This document shows, in pieces, positions 47,301 through 57,058 of a stretch of 64,000 nucleotides of DNA. The DNA is taken from the NCBI GenBank assembly GCA_943846685.1, contig OX044363.1, forward strand, positions 1,282,001-1,346,000. Reading direction: 5' to 3'. Numbering within the stretch: position 1 is the first letter of the stretch; each line of letters opens with the position of its first letter. The notes below the pieces were generated by a model. The model searched no databases and was not told the origin of the DNA. It worked only from the letters and a program-made list of their open reading frames with translations. The position numbers were made by a program, and so were the translations under genes. Origin of the DNA: an uncultured Pseudomonadales bacterium (GTDB lineage: Bacteria > Pseudomonadota > Gammaproteobacteria > Pseudomonadales > Porticoccaceae).

Positions 47301-47790
47301 ATTCACCGTGTTCATAAACTGTATCTACACGCTTATAGCCAGCTTTGGATAACTGGTCTTTAAGTTTATCGCGGTCGAGATCTTCGCCGACTCGATAGGA
47401 GAAGGTTCGCGAAGTAATAAAGTCGATCGGCGCCAGGCGATGCATCAGCGTTGGCAGCGGGACTATTAACAGTGCCTGTTTGGTATGCGGCAGATTGGCC
47501 AGCGTTTGCAGGCGCGCTGAGACAATATCCTGATGGGGCGAGAAAATGTCGTAGGGCAGGGTTTCCCAATCCGGAAAACTTAAAATTTCCAGCCCCTGTT
47601 CGGCAGTAAAGAATTTTAGAGCTCGGCCCTGTGCCGCCGCTTCGCGAGCGGTTTCAGTAACCAGTACGCTGAGGCCGTCAAACTGACAGGCAGCTTCTGC
47701 GATCGCCAGCGCGCGGCCGGCGGCCTGCAATTCTCCCCAGTGATTTTTATCCCCGGGTTTGGCGGCCATACTGAGATTGAGTACTGTCAT
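44338..47790 (-). CDS. mfd: Transcription-repair coupling factor
   Basis: Mfd removes RNA polymerase stalled at DNA lesions and recruits UvrA. The 1150-residue length is typical. From the N-terminus it has the UvrB-like region, the polymerase-interacting domain near residue 470 (ELEHGAPVVHMDHGVGRYQGL, split), the helicase with Walker A GDVGFGKTEVAMRAAF near residue 630, IIDEEHRFGVRQKDKI near 730, LTMTATPIPRTLNMSM, and the C-terminal TRCF domain. It is divergent from the GAPDH gene with a 199-base gap. Confidence 0.97.
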   Translation of the reverse strand: MTVLNLSMAAKPGDKNHWGELQAAGRALAIAEAACQFDGLSVLVTETAREAAAQGRALKFFTAEQGLEILSFPDWETLPYDIFSPHQDIVSARLQTLANLPHTKQALLIVPLPTLMHRLAPIDFITSRTFSYRVGEDLDRDKLKDQLSKAGYKRVDTVYEHGEYAFRGSLIDIYPMGAKQPFRIDLLDDEIESLRLFDAESQRTSENVTQIQLLPAREFPLDKQATNLFLNNWHDNFDQDASKCPVYRDINDGIAPQGIEYYLSLFFDQTANLFDYMPANTQLFSHVGIEEAAQTFWQDVKARYTEYGVDPTRPILPPKQLFLAVDEVFQQIKKLPRTEIDRQAVADKTGSRNINLRAVPDVAANAKLSNPLSKLEEFTQSFKGRILFCAESAGRREVLAGMLKKVNIVASEIQHWQEFLDTDHQHAITTYPIDQGVYCPEQGICLITEGELFGQQVMQRRRRSKASESPDYIFKSLAELEHGAPVVHMDHGVGRYQGLVTLDVDKSKQEFLMLVYANEAKLYVPVSSLHLISRFGGGDQSMAPLHKLGSDKWVKAKEKAVKQVRDTAAELLDIYARRAARIGFACASNEEDYRKFSSDFPFEETGDQLEAINAVRRDLLSPQPMDRLVCGDVGFGKTEVAMRAAFTAVSSGKQVVVLVPTTLLAHQHLQNFRDRFANWPVVVEELSRFRTAQEQDQVIADAENGKVDILISTHKLLHAKIDFRRLGLLIIDEEHRFGVRQKDKIKSLRTSVDILTMTATPIPRTLNMSMHAVRDLSIIATPPARRLSVKTFIRQQEDRVTREAILREILRGGQVYFLHNDVKNIQRIVDDLQQLVPEARINFAHGQMRERQLEQVMSDFYHQRFNVLVCTTIIETGIDIPSANTILIERADKFGLAQLHQLRGRVGRSHHQAYAYLLTPHPKAMTEDAKKRLEAISAADHLGSGFTLATNDLEIRGAGELLGEEQSGHIQAIGFTLYMEMLERAVKTIKEGKQPELGAGMDQGLEVNLHLPALIPDDYLPDVNMRLTLYKRLANCQSDSQLHELQVEMIDRFGLLPDPVKTLFELAKLRQTGEQLGLLKIEAGPNGGRLKFSSSTIVEPLTIIKMVQAHPSIFRLQNNDQLSFTMPMESAKERVDGLTEILDKLLPQSD

Positions 47791-48007
47791 AAAACCTGCA
47801 TATTGAGTCTGTTGATAGCGCCTTTAACACTTTGGGTGCGGCAGCAAATGTTTAATCGGGCGCATTTTACTCGGCTCGGACTATTGATAATAGGAATATT
47901 CTCTATGAGCTGAAGTTAATCTGAAAGCCTGCTTTGAGTGACTATACTTACCAGACATGACTTAGGATTCATGTGATTTCTTAAAACGAATGAAAAGGAC
48001 CCTCATA

Positions 48008-49519
48008 GTGACAGAACAAAACCGCCCCACACCCAAAGATTTCTTCAAAGACTGGAAACAGCGCGAAGCGCTAGCCGAAGGGATGATCCCGATTATTGGC
48101 AAGCTCTACCGCGAGCGCAATGTTTCGACCTATATGTATGGCAACAGCATGGTTAATAAATCGGTAATTGACTTGATGAAAGCCCACCGCAGAGTGCGTC
48201 AGGTCGAGCAGAACGAGCTCTCTGAATTTGACTCATCGCCAATGATTGAAGCTATCGCCAAACTGCAGCTCGGCCCGGCCCATCTGGATCTGGGCAAGAT
48301 GGTGGTCAAGTATCAGAGCATTGGCAATGGCCGCAGTGTCGATGAGTTTGTCAGAGATGAACTGCAGGATATTATTGGTTCGGATATTAAACCGCTGCCG
48401 CAGCCTCAGGATGTGGTGCTCTATGGCTTTGGACGGATCGGCCGTCTGGTTGCACGGATTCTGGTGGATAAGGCCGGCGGGGGTGATGTGTTGCGCCTGC
48501 GCGCGATTGTTATTCGCAAGAGCAAAAATGATCACGATCTTGAAAAGCGTGCAGCACTGCTGCGCCGGGATTCAGTGCACGGTTCCTTTAAAGGCACTAT
48601 TCGAGTGTTGGAGAGCGAAAATACACTGGTGATCAACGGCAACCCGGTCAAGGTGATCTACGCCAACTCGCCAGCGGAAATTGATTACACCGAATACGGC
48701 ATTAGCAATGCGTTGATTGTCGATAATACCGGCGTGTGGAAGGATAGCGAGGGTCTCGGTGGTCATCTGCGCCCAGGTGCCGCCAAAGTATTGCTGACTG
48801 CCCCCGCCGGTGACGATATTCCAAATATTGTCTACGGTGTCAATCACCGTGAGATCACCCCAGAGCGAAAAGTTATTTCTGCGGCCTCCTGTACCACCAA
48901 TGCCATAGTGCCGGTATTAAAATGCCTGCTCGATGAGTTTGGTGTCACCAGTGGTCATGTGGAAACCGTTCACGCCTACACCAATGACCAGAATCTGATC
49001 GACAACTACCACAGCGGCGATCGCCGCGGTCGCAGTGCCGCTTTAAATATGGTGCTGACATCCACCGGTGCCGCCAAAGCGGTGGCCAAGGCAATTCCCG
49101 AACTGAAGGGCAAGCTGACCGGTAATGCGATTCGCGTGCCGACCCCGAATGTTTCTATGGCAATTCTCAATCTGCAGCTCGGTCGCGAGACCAGTGTTGA
49201 AGAGCTCAATGAGTTTATGCGTCAGAAGGCACTGCACTCCGAGTTGCAGCAGCAGATTGGCTACACCATTTCAACCGAAGCGGTCTCCACAGACTTTGTT
49301 GGTTCCCGTCAGGCCTGTGTGCTGGATTCTCAGGCAACCATTGTCGATGGTAAAAGCTGCGTGCTCTACTGCTGGTACGACAATGAGTTTGGTTACAGCT
49401 GTCAGGTAGTGCGCTGTCTAGAGAAATTTGCCGGGGTTATCTGGCCCAGCTATCCCAAGCAGAGCCTGTTGGAGGAGGGCTCGATAAAGGAAGGCGAATT
49501 AGAGGAAAGCCTACTTTAA
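48008..49519 (+). CDS. gap: Glyceraldehyde-3-phosphate dehydrogenase, long form
   Basis: This GAPDH of about 503 residues has an N-terminal extension of some 130 residues (FFKDWKQREALAEGMIPIIGKLYRERNVSTYMYG, split over residues 14-47) before the NAD domain start VVLYGFGRIGRLVARIL. The catalytic cysteine lies in SAASCTTNAIVPVL, with HAYTNDQNLIDNYH and WYDNEFGYSCQVV further on. This long class is common beside mfd in Pseudomonas relatives and is thought to serve gluconeogenesis. AAGGA at 47994-47998 lies nine bases before GTG 48008, which is preferred; an ATG at 47990 in frame would add six residues. Confidence 0.93.
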   Translation: MTEQNRPTPKDFFKDWKQREALAEGMIPIIGKLYRERNVSTYMYGNSMVNKSVIDLMKAHRRVRQVEQNELSEFDSSPMIEAIAKLQLGPAHLDLGKMVVKYQSIGNGRSVDEFVRDELQDIIGSDIKPLPQPQDVVLYGFGRIGRLVARILVDKAGGGDVLRLRAIVIRKSKNDHDLEKRAALLRRDSVHGSFKGTIRVLESENTLVINGNPVKVIYANSPAEIDYTEYGISNALIVDNTGVWKDSEGLGGHLRPGAAKVLLTAPAGDDIPNIVYGVNHREITPERKVISAASCTTNAIVPVLKCLLDEFGVTSGHVETVHAYTNDQNLIDNYHSGDRRGRSAALNMVLTSTGAAKAVAKAIPELKGKLTGNAIRVPTPNVSMAILNLQLGRETSVEELNEFMRQKALHSELQQQIGYTISTEAVSTDFVGSRQACVLDSQATIVDGKSCVLYCWYDNEFGYSCQVVRCLEKFAGVIWPSYPKQSLLEEGSIKEGELEESLL

Positions 49520-49552
49520 ACGGGCTGATTTTAGACAGGCTGACTTTTTAAT

Positions 49553-49593
49553 AAATATACCCGCAGGTTTAAGCCGCCTGTGGGTATATTTTT
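49553..49593 (+). terminator. Rho-independent terminator after gap
   Basis: AATATACCCGCAGG pairs with CCTGTGGGTATATT around a nine-base loop and is followed by a T-run. The stem is about 14 pairs with one mismatch. It ends the gap transcript before the nqr operon. Confidence 0.9.
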
Positions 49594-49937
49594 ATTCCTG
49601 CGTCCAAGCCTTCAATTGCAGCGCCGAATATTTCTCATCAATGCCAGATTCAGTAAATAAACAGCCCTATAAAATAGATTATCTGCAACAAACCCCATCT
49701 CACCGGTTTATTTATAACCGATATTGAAAACTTTGGGTTTTCTACCCCTTTTGAGACTGGAATCAAAGCCCTTAGACCTTTATAATGCCGCCCGATCTTT
49801 TTAGGCTAAAACCGCAGGTTATCTGTGTGTCGACACTAACACTAAAATGACTTCCAGCCTGAACCCAGTTTGTTCAGATTGATGTTTTCTTTAGTGGTGC
49901 AACCCAAACGTTAATTATTAAGTATTAGGTATTTCCT
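49594..49937 (+). promoter_or_regulatory. Upstream region of the nqr operon
   Basis: No gene is visible in this stretch. TATAAT at 49781-49786 is the best -10 candidate; the -35 side is weak (a TTGAGA lies too far upstream, with 24 bases between). Initiation there would give a leader of about 150 bases before nqrA. Confidence 0.35.
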
Positions 49938-51278
49938 ATGATAAAAATCCGTCGCGGATTAGACCTGCCCATTTCTGGTAAACCAGAGCAGGTTATTCAC
50001 GATGGCCCAGTAATAAGCCAGGTTGCGGTAGTCGGTTCAGACTATCCAGGTATGAAGCCAACCATGGCCGTGCGCGAAGGTGATCGCGTTGCATTGGGTC
50101 AACTACTGTTTACTGATAAAAAAACTGCTGGAGTTAAGTACACCGCTCCTGCATCAGGCGTCGTGGTTGCGGTTAACCGCGGCGAACGTCGAGTGTTTCA
50201 ATCTCTGGTGATTGATGTCGACGGCAGCGAAAAACACCAGTTCGCCAGCTACCAGCCAGATCAGCTTGCCTCCCTAGAGCGCAGCGCAGTGGTTGAGAAC
50301 CTGGTTGACTCAGGACAGTGGGTCGCTCTGCGCACTCGCCCTTACGCCAAGGTGCCAGCCCCAGAGGCGACGCCAGCATCAATTTTTGTTACCGCTATGG
50401 ATACCAATCCACTGGCGGCTGACCCGGAAGTTATTATTGCCCAGCGCAGTGAAGACTTTGCCAATGGCTTAAAGCTATTGACCCGTCTGACTGACGGCCC
50501 GGTTCATCTCTGTGCTGCACCCAATACAATGGTTCCCGGTGCTGATCTCGATGGCGTTCAGGGACATATTTTCTCTGGCCCGCACCCTGCAGGTCTTGCC
50601 GGAACCCATATTCACCATATAGATCCAGTTAATGCCGACAAATCAGTTTGGACGATTGGCTACCAGGATGTGATTGCTTTCGGTGCACTGTTTACCACTG
50701 GTGTGGTCGACGACAGCCGCGTTGTTGCTCTGGGTGGCCCGCAGGTTAATACCCCGCGTCTGCTTAAGACTCGACTGGGTGCAAACCTCAATCAGTTGGT
50801 GATTGGCGAATTAAACAATGACGAAAACCGTGTTATCTCCGGTTCAGTTCTCTCAGGTCGCAAAGCGGCTGGTGCTTTTGCCTTTCTCGGTCGCTACCAC
50901 AGTCAGGTATCAGTGATTCGCGAAGGACGTGAGCGTACCTTGCTGCACTACCTGCGCCCCGGTGTGAACAATCATTCATCACTGCCAATCTATATCTCAT
51001 CATTGACCAAAAAACTGTTCAATATGACCTCCAGCACCAACGGTAGCGAGCGCGCTATGGTTCCGGTCGGCGGTTACGAGAAAGTCACTGCTCTGGATAT
51101 TCTGCCTATTCAATTGCTGCGTTCATTAATTGTTGGCGATACAGATATGGCCCAGAAGCTTGGCTGCCTAGAGTTGGACGAAGACGACGTTGGCCTATAC
51201 ACCTATGTCTGTGTGGGTAAATACGAGTACGGCTCGATCCTGCGTGATAATTTGACCAGAATCGAGAAGGAGGGTTAA
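49938..51278 (+). CDS. nqrA: Na+-translocating NADH:quinone reductase subunit A
   Basis: NqrA is the peripheral subunit of the Na+-NQR complex that lies against NqrB on the cytosolic face. The 446-residue product starts with [18 protein letters not shown], typical of the family, and contains [18 protein letters not shown] and [13 protein letters not shown] sequence ([20 protein letters not shown]). It is the first of nine genes in the same direction with overlaps or very short gaps, ending with sthA. Confidence 0.97.
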   Translation: MIKIRRGLDLPISGKPEQVIHDGPVISQVAVVGSDYPGMKPTMAVREGDRVALGQLLFTDKKTAGVKYTAPASGVVVAVNRGERRVFQSLVIDVDGSEKHQFASYQPDQLASLERSAVVENLVDSGQWVALRTRPYAKVPAPEATPASIFVTAMDTNPLAADPEVIIAQRSEDFANGLKLLTRLTDGPVHLCAAPNTMVPGADLDGVQGHIFSGPHPAGLAGTHIHHIDPVNADKSVWTIGYQDVIAFGALFTTGVVDDSRVVALGGPQVNTPRLLKTRLGANLNQLVIGELNNDENRVISGSVLSGRKAAGAFAFLGRYHSQVSVIREGRERTLLHYLRPGVNNHSSLPIYISSLTKKLFNMTSSTNGSERAMVPVGGYEKVTALDILPIQLLRSLIVGDTDMAQKLGCLELDEDDVGLYTYVCVGKYEYGSILRDNLTRIEKEG

Positions 51279-51282
51279 GACG

Positions 51283-52476
51283 ATGATTCGCAATCTTCTA
51301 GATAAAGTAGAGCCACATTTTCACAAAGGCGGTAAGTGGGAGAAAATGTACGCGCTTTATGAAGCCATAGATACAGGACTATTTAAGCCTGCAGATGTGA
51401 CTAAAAACAGTTCCCATGTTCGCGATGCAATCGACCTGAAACGCGTGATGATCACCGTTTGGCTGGCAACCTTCCCAACTATGTTCTTTGGTATGTGGAA
51501 TGTCGGTTTTCAGGCCAACACCATTATGGCTGAGATGGGCATGGTCTCGCAGGAAGGTCTGCGCGGTCTGTTTATCAATATGCTCGCCGGTTATGACCCA
51601 ACTTCTATCTGGGACAATATGGTTCACGGTGCAGCTTACTTTGTACCTATTTATATGGTGACCTTTATTGTCGGTGGATTCTGGGAAGTACTCTTCGCCA
51701 GTGTTCGTGGCCACGAAGTTAACGAAGGTTTCTTTGTAACCTCTGTACTCTTCGCGCTCTGCTGTCCACCGGATCTGCCGCTGTGGATGGTCGCTGTCGG
51801 TATCAGCTTTGGTATTGTCATCGGTAAAGAAGTATTTGGCGGAACCGGCAAAAACTTCCTTAACCCGGCACTCACCGGTCGCGCGTTCCTCTACTTTGCC
51901 TACCCCGCCTATATGTCTGGCGACATGGTATGGACTGCGGTCGATGGCTACACAGGCGCAACCATGCTGTCTGTTGCTGCAACCGCTGGTGTTGCTGCTC
52001 TTGAACAGGGTACAAGCTGGATGCAGGCCTTTGTCGGTACTATCCACGGCTCAATCGGTGAGACTTCAACCCTGGCTATCCTTATAGGTGCAGCAATGCT
52101 CCTAGTGATGAAGATCGCTTCCTGGAGAATTATTGCCGGTGTACTGCTAGGCTCTGCGCTGCTCTCACTACTCTTTAATAGCATTGAATCAACTAACCCC
52201 ATGTTTGCTCTGCCATTCTACTGGCACTGGGTAATCGGTGGTTTTGCCTTTGGTGCGATCTTTATGGCCACTGATCCCGTATCAGCTTCCATGACCAACA
52301 CCGGTAAGCTGTGGTACGGCATACTCATCGGCGTGATGGTAATCCTGATTCGTGTGGTTAACCCTGCATTCCCAGAGGGCATGATGCTGGCGATTCTGTT
52401 TGCCAACCTGTTTGCGCCGCTGATCGATCACGTAGTGGTTCAAGCAAATATCAAAAGGAGACTTGCCCGTGGCTAA
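51283..52476 (+). CDS. nqrB: Na+-translocating NADH:quinone reductase subunit B
   Basis: NqrB is an integral membrane subunit carrying covalent FMN and riboflavin and forming the Na+ channel. The 397-residue product has about ten membrane helices. The FMN attachment motif is DGYTGATML, with T227 as the likely flavinylated residue, the target of ApbE encoded downstream. AAGGAGG at 51267-51273 gives a strong ribosome site. Confidence 0.97.
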   Translation: MIRNLLDKVEPHFHKGGKWEKMYALYEAIDTGLFKPADVTKNSSHVRDAIDLKRVMITVWLATFPTMFFGMWNVGFQANTIMAEMGMVSQEGLRGLFINMLAGYDPTSIWDNMVHGAAYFVPIYMVTFIVGGFWEVLFASVRGHEVNEGFFVTSVLFALCCPPDLPLWMVAVGISFGIVIGKEVFGGTGKNFLNPALTGRAFLYFAYPAYMSGDMVWTAVDGYTGATMLSVAATAGVAALEQGTSWMQAFVGTIHGSIGETSTLAILIGAAMLLVMKIASWRIIAGVLLGSALLSLLFNSIESTNPMFALPFYWHWVIGGFAFGAIFMATDPVSASMTNTGKLWYGILIGVMVILIRVVNPAFPEGMMLAILFANLFAPLIDHVVVQANIKRRLARG

Positions 52477-53236
52477 TGACTCTATTAAGAAAACCTTTGG
52501 CGTTGCCACACTGCTCTGCGTCGTCTGTGCGATTGTCGTATCCAGTGCCGCAGTCATGTTGCGCCCAGCGCAGCAGGCCAACAAACTGCTCGATCTTAAA
52601 ACCAATATCCTCGCGTCTGCGGGCCTATTGAAAGCTGGTGTTGATGTTGAGACTCAGTTTGAGCAGATTACTACCCGTATTGTTGATATGGAAACCGGTC
52701 GTTTTACCGATGCGGTTGATGCGGCAACTTACGATCAACGCAAAGCCTCGAAAGATCCGGCGCTCTCAGTTGAACTGACGGGTGATGAAGATATCGCCAA
52801 GATCAAGCGTCGCGCCAAATACTCCAGCGTCTATATAGTAGAAGGCGAGCAGGGTATCGAAAAAGTCATTCTGCCGATTAAAGGCTACGGCCTGTGGTCA
52901 ACCATGTATGGATTTCTGGCTCTTGAGTCAGACCTGCAGACAGTTGCCGGTATCGGTTTCTATGAACATGCCGAGACTCCGGGTCTGGGTGGCGAAATTG
53001 ACAATCCAAACTGGAAAACCAGCTGGGTTGGCAAGCAAGCCTACAATCAGGGTGATCTGGTACTCAGCGTGATTAAAGGCCGAGTGGATACTGAAAGAGC
53101 GGGATCTGAATCTCAGATCGACGGTCTTGCCGGTGCCACATTGACCACCCGCGGTGTCGACAAGCTGATTAAATACTGGCTTGGCGAGCAGGGCTTTCAG
53201 CCGCTTATCAGTTACTTGAAATCAGGGGAGGCCTAA
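52469..53236 (+). CDS. nqrC: Na+-translocating NADH:quinone reductase subunit C
   Basis: NqrC has one N-terminal membrane helix ([21 protein letters not shown]) and a soluble domain with covalent FMN at the motif [10 protein letters not shown] (T224). The product has 255 residues when started at GTG 52469, which has AAAAGGAG eight bases upstream; a TTG at 52463 is too close to that site. It overlaps the end of nqrB by eight bases. Confidence 0.96.
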   Translation: MANDSIKKTFGVATLLCVVCAIVVSSAAVMLRPAQQANKLLDLKTNILASAGLLKAGVDVETQFEQITTRIVDMETGRFTDAVDAATYDQRKASKDPALSVELTGDEDIAKIKRRAKYSSVYIVEGEQGIEKVILPIKGYGLWSTMYGFLALESDLQTVAGIGFYEHAETPGLGGEIDNPNWKTSWVGKQAYNQGDLVLSVIKGRVDTERAGSESQIDGLAGATLTTRGVDKLIKYWLGEQGFQPLISYLKSGEA

Positions 53237-53239
53237 TCC

Positions 53240-53902
53240 ATGTCAAAAATTAAAGACACGTTGCTCGAACCCGTAGCCAACAATAACCCCATCGCCCTAC
53301 AGATGCTCGGTATCTGTTCGGCGCTGGCGGTAACCTCAAGTATGAAAGTTGCCTTCGTGATGTGCCTGGCACTGACCACTGTATGTGCATTTTCAAACCT
53401 TTTTGTTTCGGTAATACGAAACCATATACCCAACAGCATCCGTATCATTGTGCAGATGACGATTATTGCCTCGCTGGTAATTGTGGTTGACCAGATCCTC
53501 AAGGCAGTTGCCTACGATATCAGTAAGCAGTTATCGGTATTTGTTGGCCTGATTATCACCAACTGTATTGTGATGGGTCGCGCTGAAGCCTTCGCGATGA
53601 AAAATCCACCGCTGCCAAGTTTTGTTGACGGTGTGGGTAATGGTCTCGGTTACAGCGTAATTCTGCTGGTAGTGGCGTTTTTCCGCGAACTGTTTGGTAC
53701 CGGCAAGCTCTGGGGTATCGAAGTTCTAGCGGTTAGCACCGAAGGCGGCTGGTATGTTGCCAACGGCATGATGTTGATGGCACCTAGTGCCTTCTTCCTG
53801 ATTGGCCTGATTATCTGGGCACTGCGAACCTGGAAGAAAGCACAGGTTGAAAAGCCCGAGTTTAAAATTACTGCAAACAGCCGACCTAGCGAGGTAGCGT
53901 AA
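53240..53902 (+). CDS. nqrD: Na+-translocating NADH:quinone reductase subunit D
   Basis: This 220-residue integral membrane subunit has about six helices and [20 protein letters not shown] and [13 protein letters not shown], typical of NqrD/RnfE proteins. Together with NqrE it holds an intramembrane iron centre. Strong ribosome site GGGGAGG upstream; its TAA overlaps the nqrE ATG. Confidence 0.97.
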   Translation: MSKIKDTLLEPVANNNPIALQMLGICSALAVTSSMKVAFVMCLALTTVCAFSNLFVSVIRNHIPNSIRIIVQMTIIASLVIVVDQILKAVAYDISKQLSVFVGLIITNCIVMGRAEAFAMKNPPLPSFVDGVGNGLGYSVILLVVAFFRELFGTGKLWGIEVLAVSTEGGWYVANGMMLMAPSAFFLIGLIIWALRTWKKAQVEKPEFKITANSRPSEVA

Positions 53903-54510
53903 TGGAACATTATTTAAGTCTGCTCGTCAGATCGATCTTTATTGATAATATCGCCCTGAGCATGTTCCTCGGTATGTGTACCTTTGTGGCACTGTCGAAG
54001 AAAATTGATGCGGCTATTGGTCTGGGTATTGCGGTTGTTGTTGTACAGACAATCACTGTGCCGGTTAATAACCTGCTGCTCGGTTACCTGCTCTCTGAAG
54101 GCGCACTGGCTTGGGCCGGTCTGCCGGATGTGGATCTGAGCTTCCTGGTCTACCTGTGCTTTATCGGTGTTATTGCGGCGATTGTGCAGATAATGGAAAT
54201 GGTATTGGATAAGTATGTCCCTGCGCTCTACAACGCGCTGGGCGTATTCCTGCCACTGATTACCGTGAACTGTGCAATTCTCGGTGGTTCACTGTTGATG
54301 GCAGAGCGCGGTTATAACTTTTCCGAATCCGTAGTCTACGGCCTGGGTTCAGGTATATCCTGGGCACTGGCGATTGCGGTACTCGCAGGGATTCGTGAAA
54401 AACTCAAATACAGCGATATTCCCGATGGCCTGCAGGGTCTGGGAATCGTATTTATTACTGTAGGCCTGATCTCATTAGGCTTTATGTCCTTTGGCGGCAT
54501 TGACCTCTGA
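53902..54510 (+). CDS. nqrE: Na+-translocating NADH:quinone reductase subunit E
   Basis: This 202-residue membrane subunit is the partner of NqrD, starting [23 protein letters not shown] and containing [16 protein letters not shown]; the cysteines in FLGMC and VNCAIL match the conserved positions that hold the intramembrane iron centre in NqrD/NqrE. The ATG overlaps the nqrD stop in TAATG, indicating coupled translation. Confidence 0.97.
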   Translation: MEHYLSLLVRSIFIDNIALSMFLGMCTFVALSKKIDAAIGLGIAVVVVQTITVPVNNLLLGYLLSEGALAWAGLPDVDLSFLVYLCFIGVIAAIVQIMEMVLDKYVPALYNALGVFLPLITVNCAILGGSLLMAERGYNFSESVVYGLGSGISWALAIAVLAGIREKLKYSDIPDGLQGLGIVFITVGLISLGFMSFGGIDL

Positions 54511-54530
54511 TAACGGAGAAGTAACCACCC

Positions 54531-55754
54531 ATGAGTATTGAAATTTTCCTTGGCGTCGGCATGTTTACTGTTGTAATTCTTGCACTGGTCGCCTTTATTT
54601 TGGCGGCGCGGAGCAAGCTAGTAGCATCCGGTAACGTCAATATTGAAATCAATGGTGAAAAGACCATTACTGTTGCCGCTGGTGACAAGCTTCTGCAGAC
54701 ATTATCGAATGCGGGCCTGTTCCTACCCTCTGCCTGTGGTGGCGGTGGTACCTGCGCGCAGTGTAAATGCATTATTTCCGATGGCGGTGGCTCTATGCTG
54801 CCAACTGAAGAGTCGCACTTTAACCGTCGCGAAGCCAACGAAGGCTGGAGACTTTCCTGTCAGGCAGCGGTAAAGCAGGATATGAAAATCGAAGTTCCTG
54901 AAGAAGTGTTTGGCGTTAAGCGTTGGGAATGTGAAGTTGAATCAAACCACAATGTTGCCACCTTTATTAAGGAATTAACCCTAAAGCTGCCCGAAGGCGA
55001 AGATGTCGCTTTCCGCGCCGGTGGTTATGTGCAGCTTGAATGTCCGCCTCACCACATTAAATATTCTGACTTTGATATCGAAGAGCAGTACCGCGGCGAC
55101 TGGGAACACTTCGGCTTTTTTAAGCACGAGTCAATTGTTACCGAACCCGTGATTCGCGCCTATTCAATGGCCAACTACCCAGACGAGAAGGGCATTGTTA
55201 AATTCAATATCCGTATCGCCACGCCACCGCCGAGATCAGAAGGTATACCGCCAGGACAGATGTCCTCGTACACCTTTGGCTTAAAGCCCGGCGACAAGAT
55301 TACCGTCTACGGCCCATTTGGTGAGTTCTTCGCCAAAGAAACTGAAAATGAAATGGTCTTTATTGGTGGTGGTGCAGGTATGGCGCCAATGCGCTCGCAT
55401 ATCTTCGATCAGCTCAAGCGCATCAAATCCGATCGCAAGATCAGCTTTTGGTACGGCGCACGTTCACTGCGCGAATGCTTTTACGACGATGAATATGACG
55501 CACTGGCCGCTGAAAACGACAACTTTGACTGGCATCTGGCACTCTCTGATCCACAGCCAGAAGACAACTGGGAAGGCTATACCGGCTTTATCCACAATGT
55601 CTTGTATGAGCAGTACCTGAAGGATCACGAAGCGCCTGAAGACTGTGAGTTCTATATGTGCGGGCCACCTATGATGAACGCCGCTGTAGTTAAGTTGCTA
55701 CAGGATCTGGGTGTCGAGGACGAGAATATCTTCCTTGATGACTTTGGCGGGTAA
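54531..55754 (+). CDS. nqrF: Na+-translocating NADH:quinone reductase subunit F
   Basis: NqrF is the NADH-oxidising entry subunit. The 407-residue product has one N-terminal helix, a [2Fe-2S] domain with C69, C75, C78 ([14 protein letters not shown]) and C110, then a ferredoxin-reductase module with the FAD motif RAYSMANYP and the NADH part ([19 protein letters not shown]), ending in the conserved FLDDFGG. Confidence 0.97.
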   Translation: MSIEIFLGVGMFTVVILALVAFILAARSKLVASGNVNIEINGEKTITVAAGDKLLQTLSNAGLFLPSACGGGGTCAQCKCIISDGGGSMLPTEESHFNRREANEGWRLSCQAAVKQDMKIEVPEEVFGVKRWECEVESNHNVATFIKELTLKLPEGEDVAFRAGGYVQLECPPHHIKYSDFDIEEQYRGDWEHFGFFKHESIVTEPVIRAYSMANYPDEKGIVKFNIRIATPPPRSEGIPPGQMSSYTFGLKPGDKITVYGPFGEFFAKETENEMVFIGGGAGMAPMRSHIFDQLKRIKSDRKISFWYGARSLRECFYDDEYDALAAENDNFDWHLALSDPQPEDNWEGYTGFIHNVLYEQYLKDHEAPEDCEFYMCGPPMMNAAVVKLLQDLGVEDENIFLDDFGG

Positions 55755-55762
55755 GGGTTTTT

Positions 55763-56824
55763 ATGACGTCGCATAAAACACAGATAACGGGGCTTGAGAA
55801 AGCCTCGTTTTTGTTTTTCCTGCTACTGACTTTTTCTCTGCTCAGTGGCTGTGACCATGCGCCGGAAGTAATCAAAATATCCGGCAGCAAAATGGGCACC
55901 AGCTACCATATCACCATAGTGGCAGATCAGCCGGCACCGGCAGATCTCGCCGAGCAGATTGATCAGGTGCTCAGCGCCGTCGATCAGTCCATGTCTACCT
56001 ACAAAGCAGAGTCAGAACTCAGCCAGTTTAATCGCCTGCCAGTATCTGAATCCGTAAAGGCCTCAGATCAGCTGTGGTCAGTACTGCAAACCAGTGAAAA
56101 AATCTGGCGCCAGAGCAACGCAGCTTTTGATCCCAGCGTAGGCCCAGTGGTCGACCTCTGGGGCTTTGGTCCCGTGGCCAGCGAAGATACTATTCCAAGC
56201 GATGAAGCGATTGCAGCATCCCTAGAAAACAGTGGCTTTGAACATCTGCAACTCAATAGCTCAGCACAGACAATCAGCAAACAAAAAGCCATAGCCCTAG
56301 ATCTCTCCGCCGTTGCCAAAGGCTATGCGGTTGATCAGGTAGCAGACCTTTTAGAAATGTATGCACTGCCAGATTATCTGGTTGAAGTCGGCGGTGAAAT
56401 GCGTCTCAGTGGCAGCAACCCCGAGGGTAACCCCTGGCGAGTCGCCATCGAACTGCCCAGCCTGATGCCTCAAGTACAGCGAGTTATCGAGATTAATAAC
56501 GGCGCCGTCGCCACCTCTGGAGACTACCGCAACTACTTTGAAAAAGACGGTGTGCGCTACTCCCATACCATCGATCCACGCTACGGCAAGCCAATTACCC
56601 ATAATCTAGCCTCAGTCACCGTAGTGGCAGAGTCCTGCGCCGATGCTGATGCCTGGGCCACCGCCTTTATGGTGCTGGGCGAAGAACAGGGCCTGCGTAT
56701 TGCTAACCAACACTCGATAGCCGTCTATATGCTGCTTAGAGAGGGCGACGATTTTCGCGTTAACAGCAGTGCTGCCTTTCAGCCCTACCTGTTAGATTCG
56801 CAACACTTACCAGACGAGATTTAG
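55763..56824 (+). CDS. apbE: FAD:protein FMN transferase ApbE
   Basis: ApbE attaches FMN from FAD to threonines of NqrB and NqrC in the periplasm. The 353-residue lipoprotein has lipobox LLSGC (C30), KMGTSYHITIV, STYKAESELSQFN, LDLSAVAKGYAVDQVAD, VEVGGEMRLSG and HTIDPRYGKPI, all typical of the family. It follows nqrF after eight bases, and its substrates are encoded upstream. Confidence 0.96.
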   Translation: MTSHKTQITGLEKASFLFFLLLTFSLLSGCDHAPEVIKISGSKMGTSYHITIVADQPAPADLAEQIDQVLSAVDQSMSTYKAESELSQFNRLPVSESVKASDQLWSVLQTSEKIWRQSNAAFDPSVGPVVDLWGFGPVASEDTIPSDEAIAASLENSGFEHLQLNSSAQTISKQKAIALDLSAVAKGYAVDQVADLLEMYALPDYLVEVGGEMRLSGSNPEGNPWRVAIELPSLMPQVQRVIEINNGAVATSGDYRNYFEKDGVRYSHTIDPRYGKPITHNLASVTVVAESCADADAWATAFMVLGEEQGLRIANQHSIAVYMLLREGDDFRVNSSAAFQPYLLDSQHLPDEI

Positions 56825-56827
56825 ACC

Positions 56828-57058
56828 ATGGCCGAATTCCTGCTGACCATTGTTATTTTAGCCCTGATAATTGCTGGCATGGCGATTGGTGCCATCTTAC
56901 AAAATAAACCGATTACCGGTTCCTGTGGCGGTGTTGGTGCCGCCCTGGGTGAAGAAAATTACAACTGCGACATTTGTGGCGGAGACCCAAATAAATGTGA
57001 TGAACAGGAAGACTCAACTTTAGCCTATAACGCATCGTCCGAGGACAAACAACAATAA
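56828..57058 (+). CDS. nqrM: NqrM, Na+-NQR maturation protein
   Basis: This 76-residue membrane-anchored protein ([20 protein letters not shown] helix) has the cysteine-rich tail [19 protein letters not shown] that defines NqrM (formerly DUF539). It is needed to insert the iron centre between NqrD and NqrE. It lies between apbE and sthA, and its stop overlaps the sthA ATG. Confidence 0.96.
   Translation: MAEFLLTIVILALIIAGMAIGAILQNKPITGSCGGVGAALGEENYNCDICGGDPNKCDEQEDSTLAYNASSEDKQQ

Noticed and set aside
49741..49786. TTGAGA and TATAAT as a sigma-70 promoter for nqr
   Set aside because: The spacing of 24 bases is too long; only the TATAAT is retained as a weak candidate.
51379..52047. A 222-codon minus-strand frame within nqrB
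   Set aside because: Shadow of a highly conserved gene; codon pattern and homology support only the plus strand.
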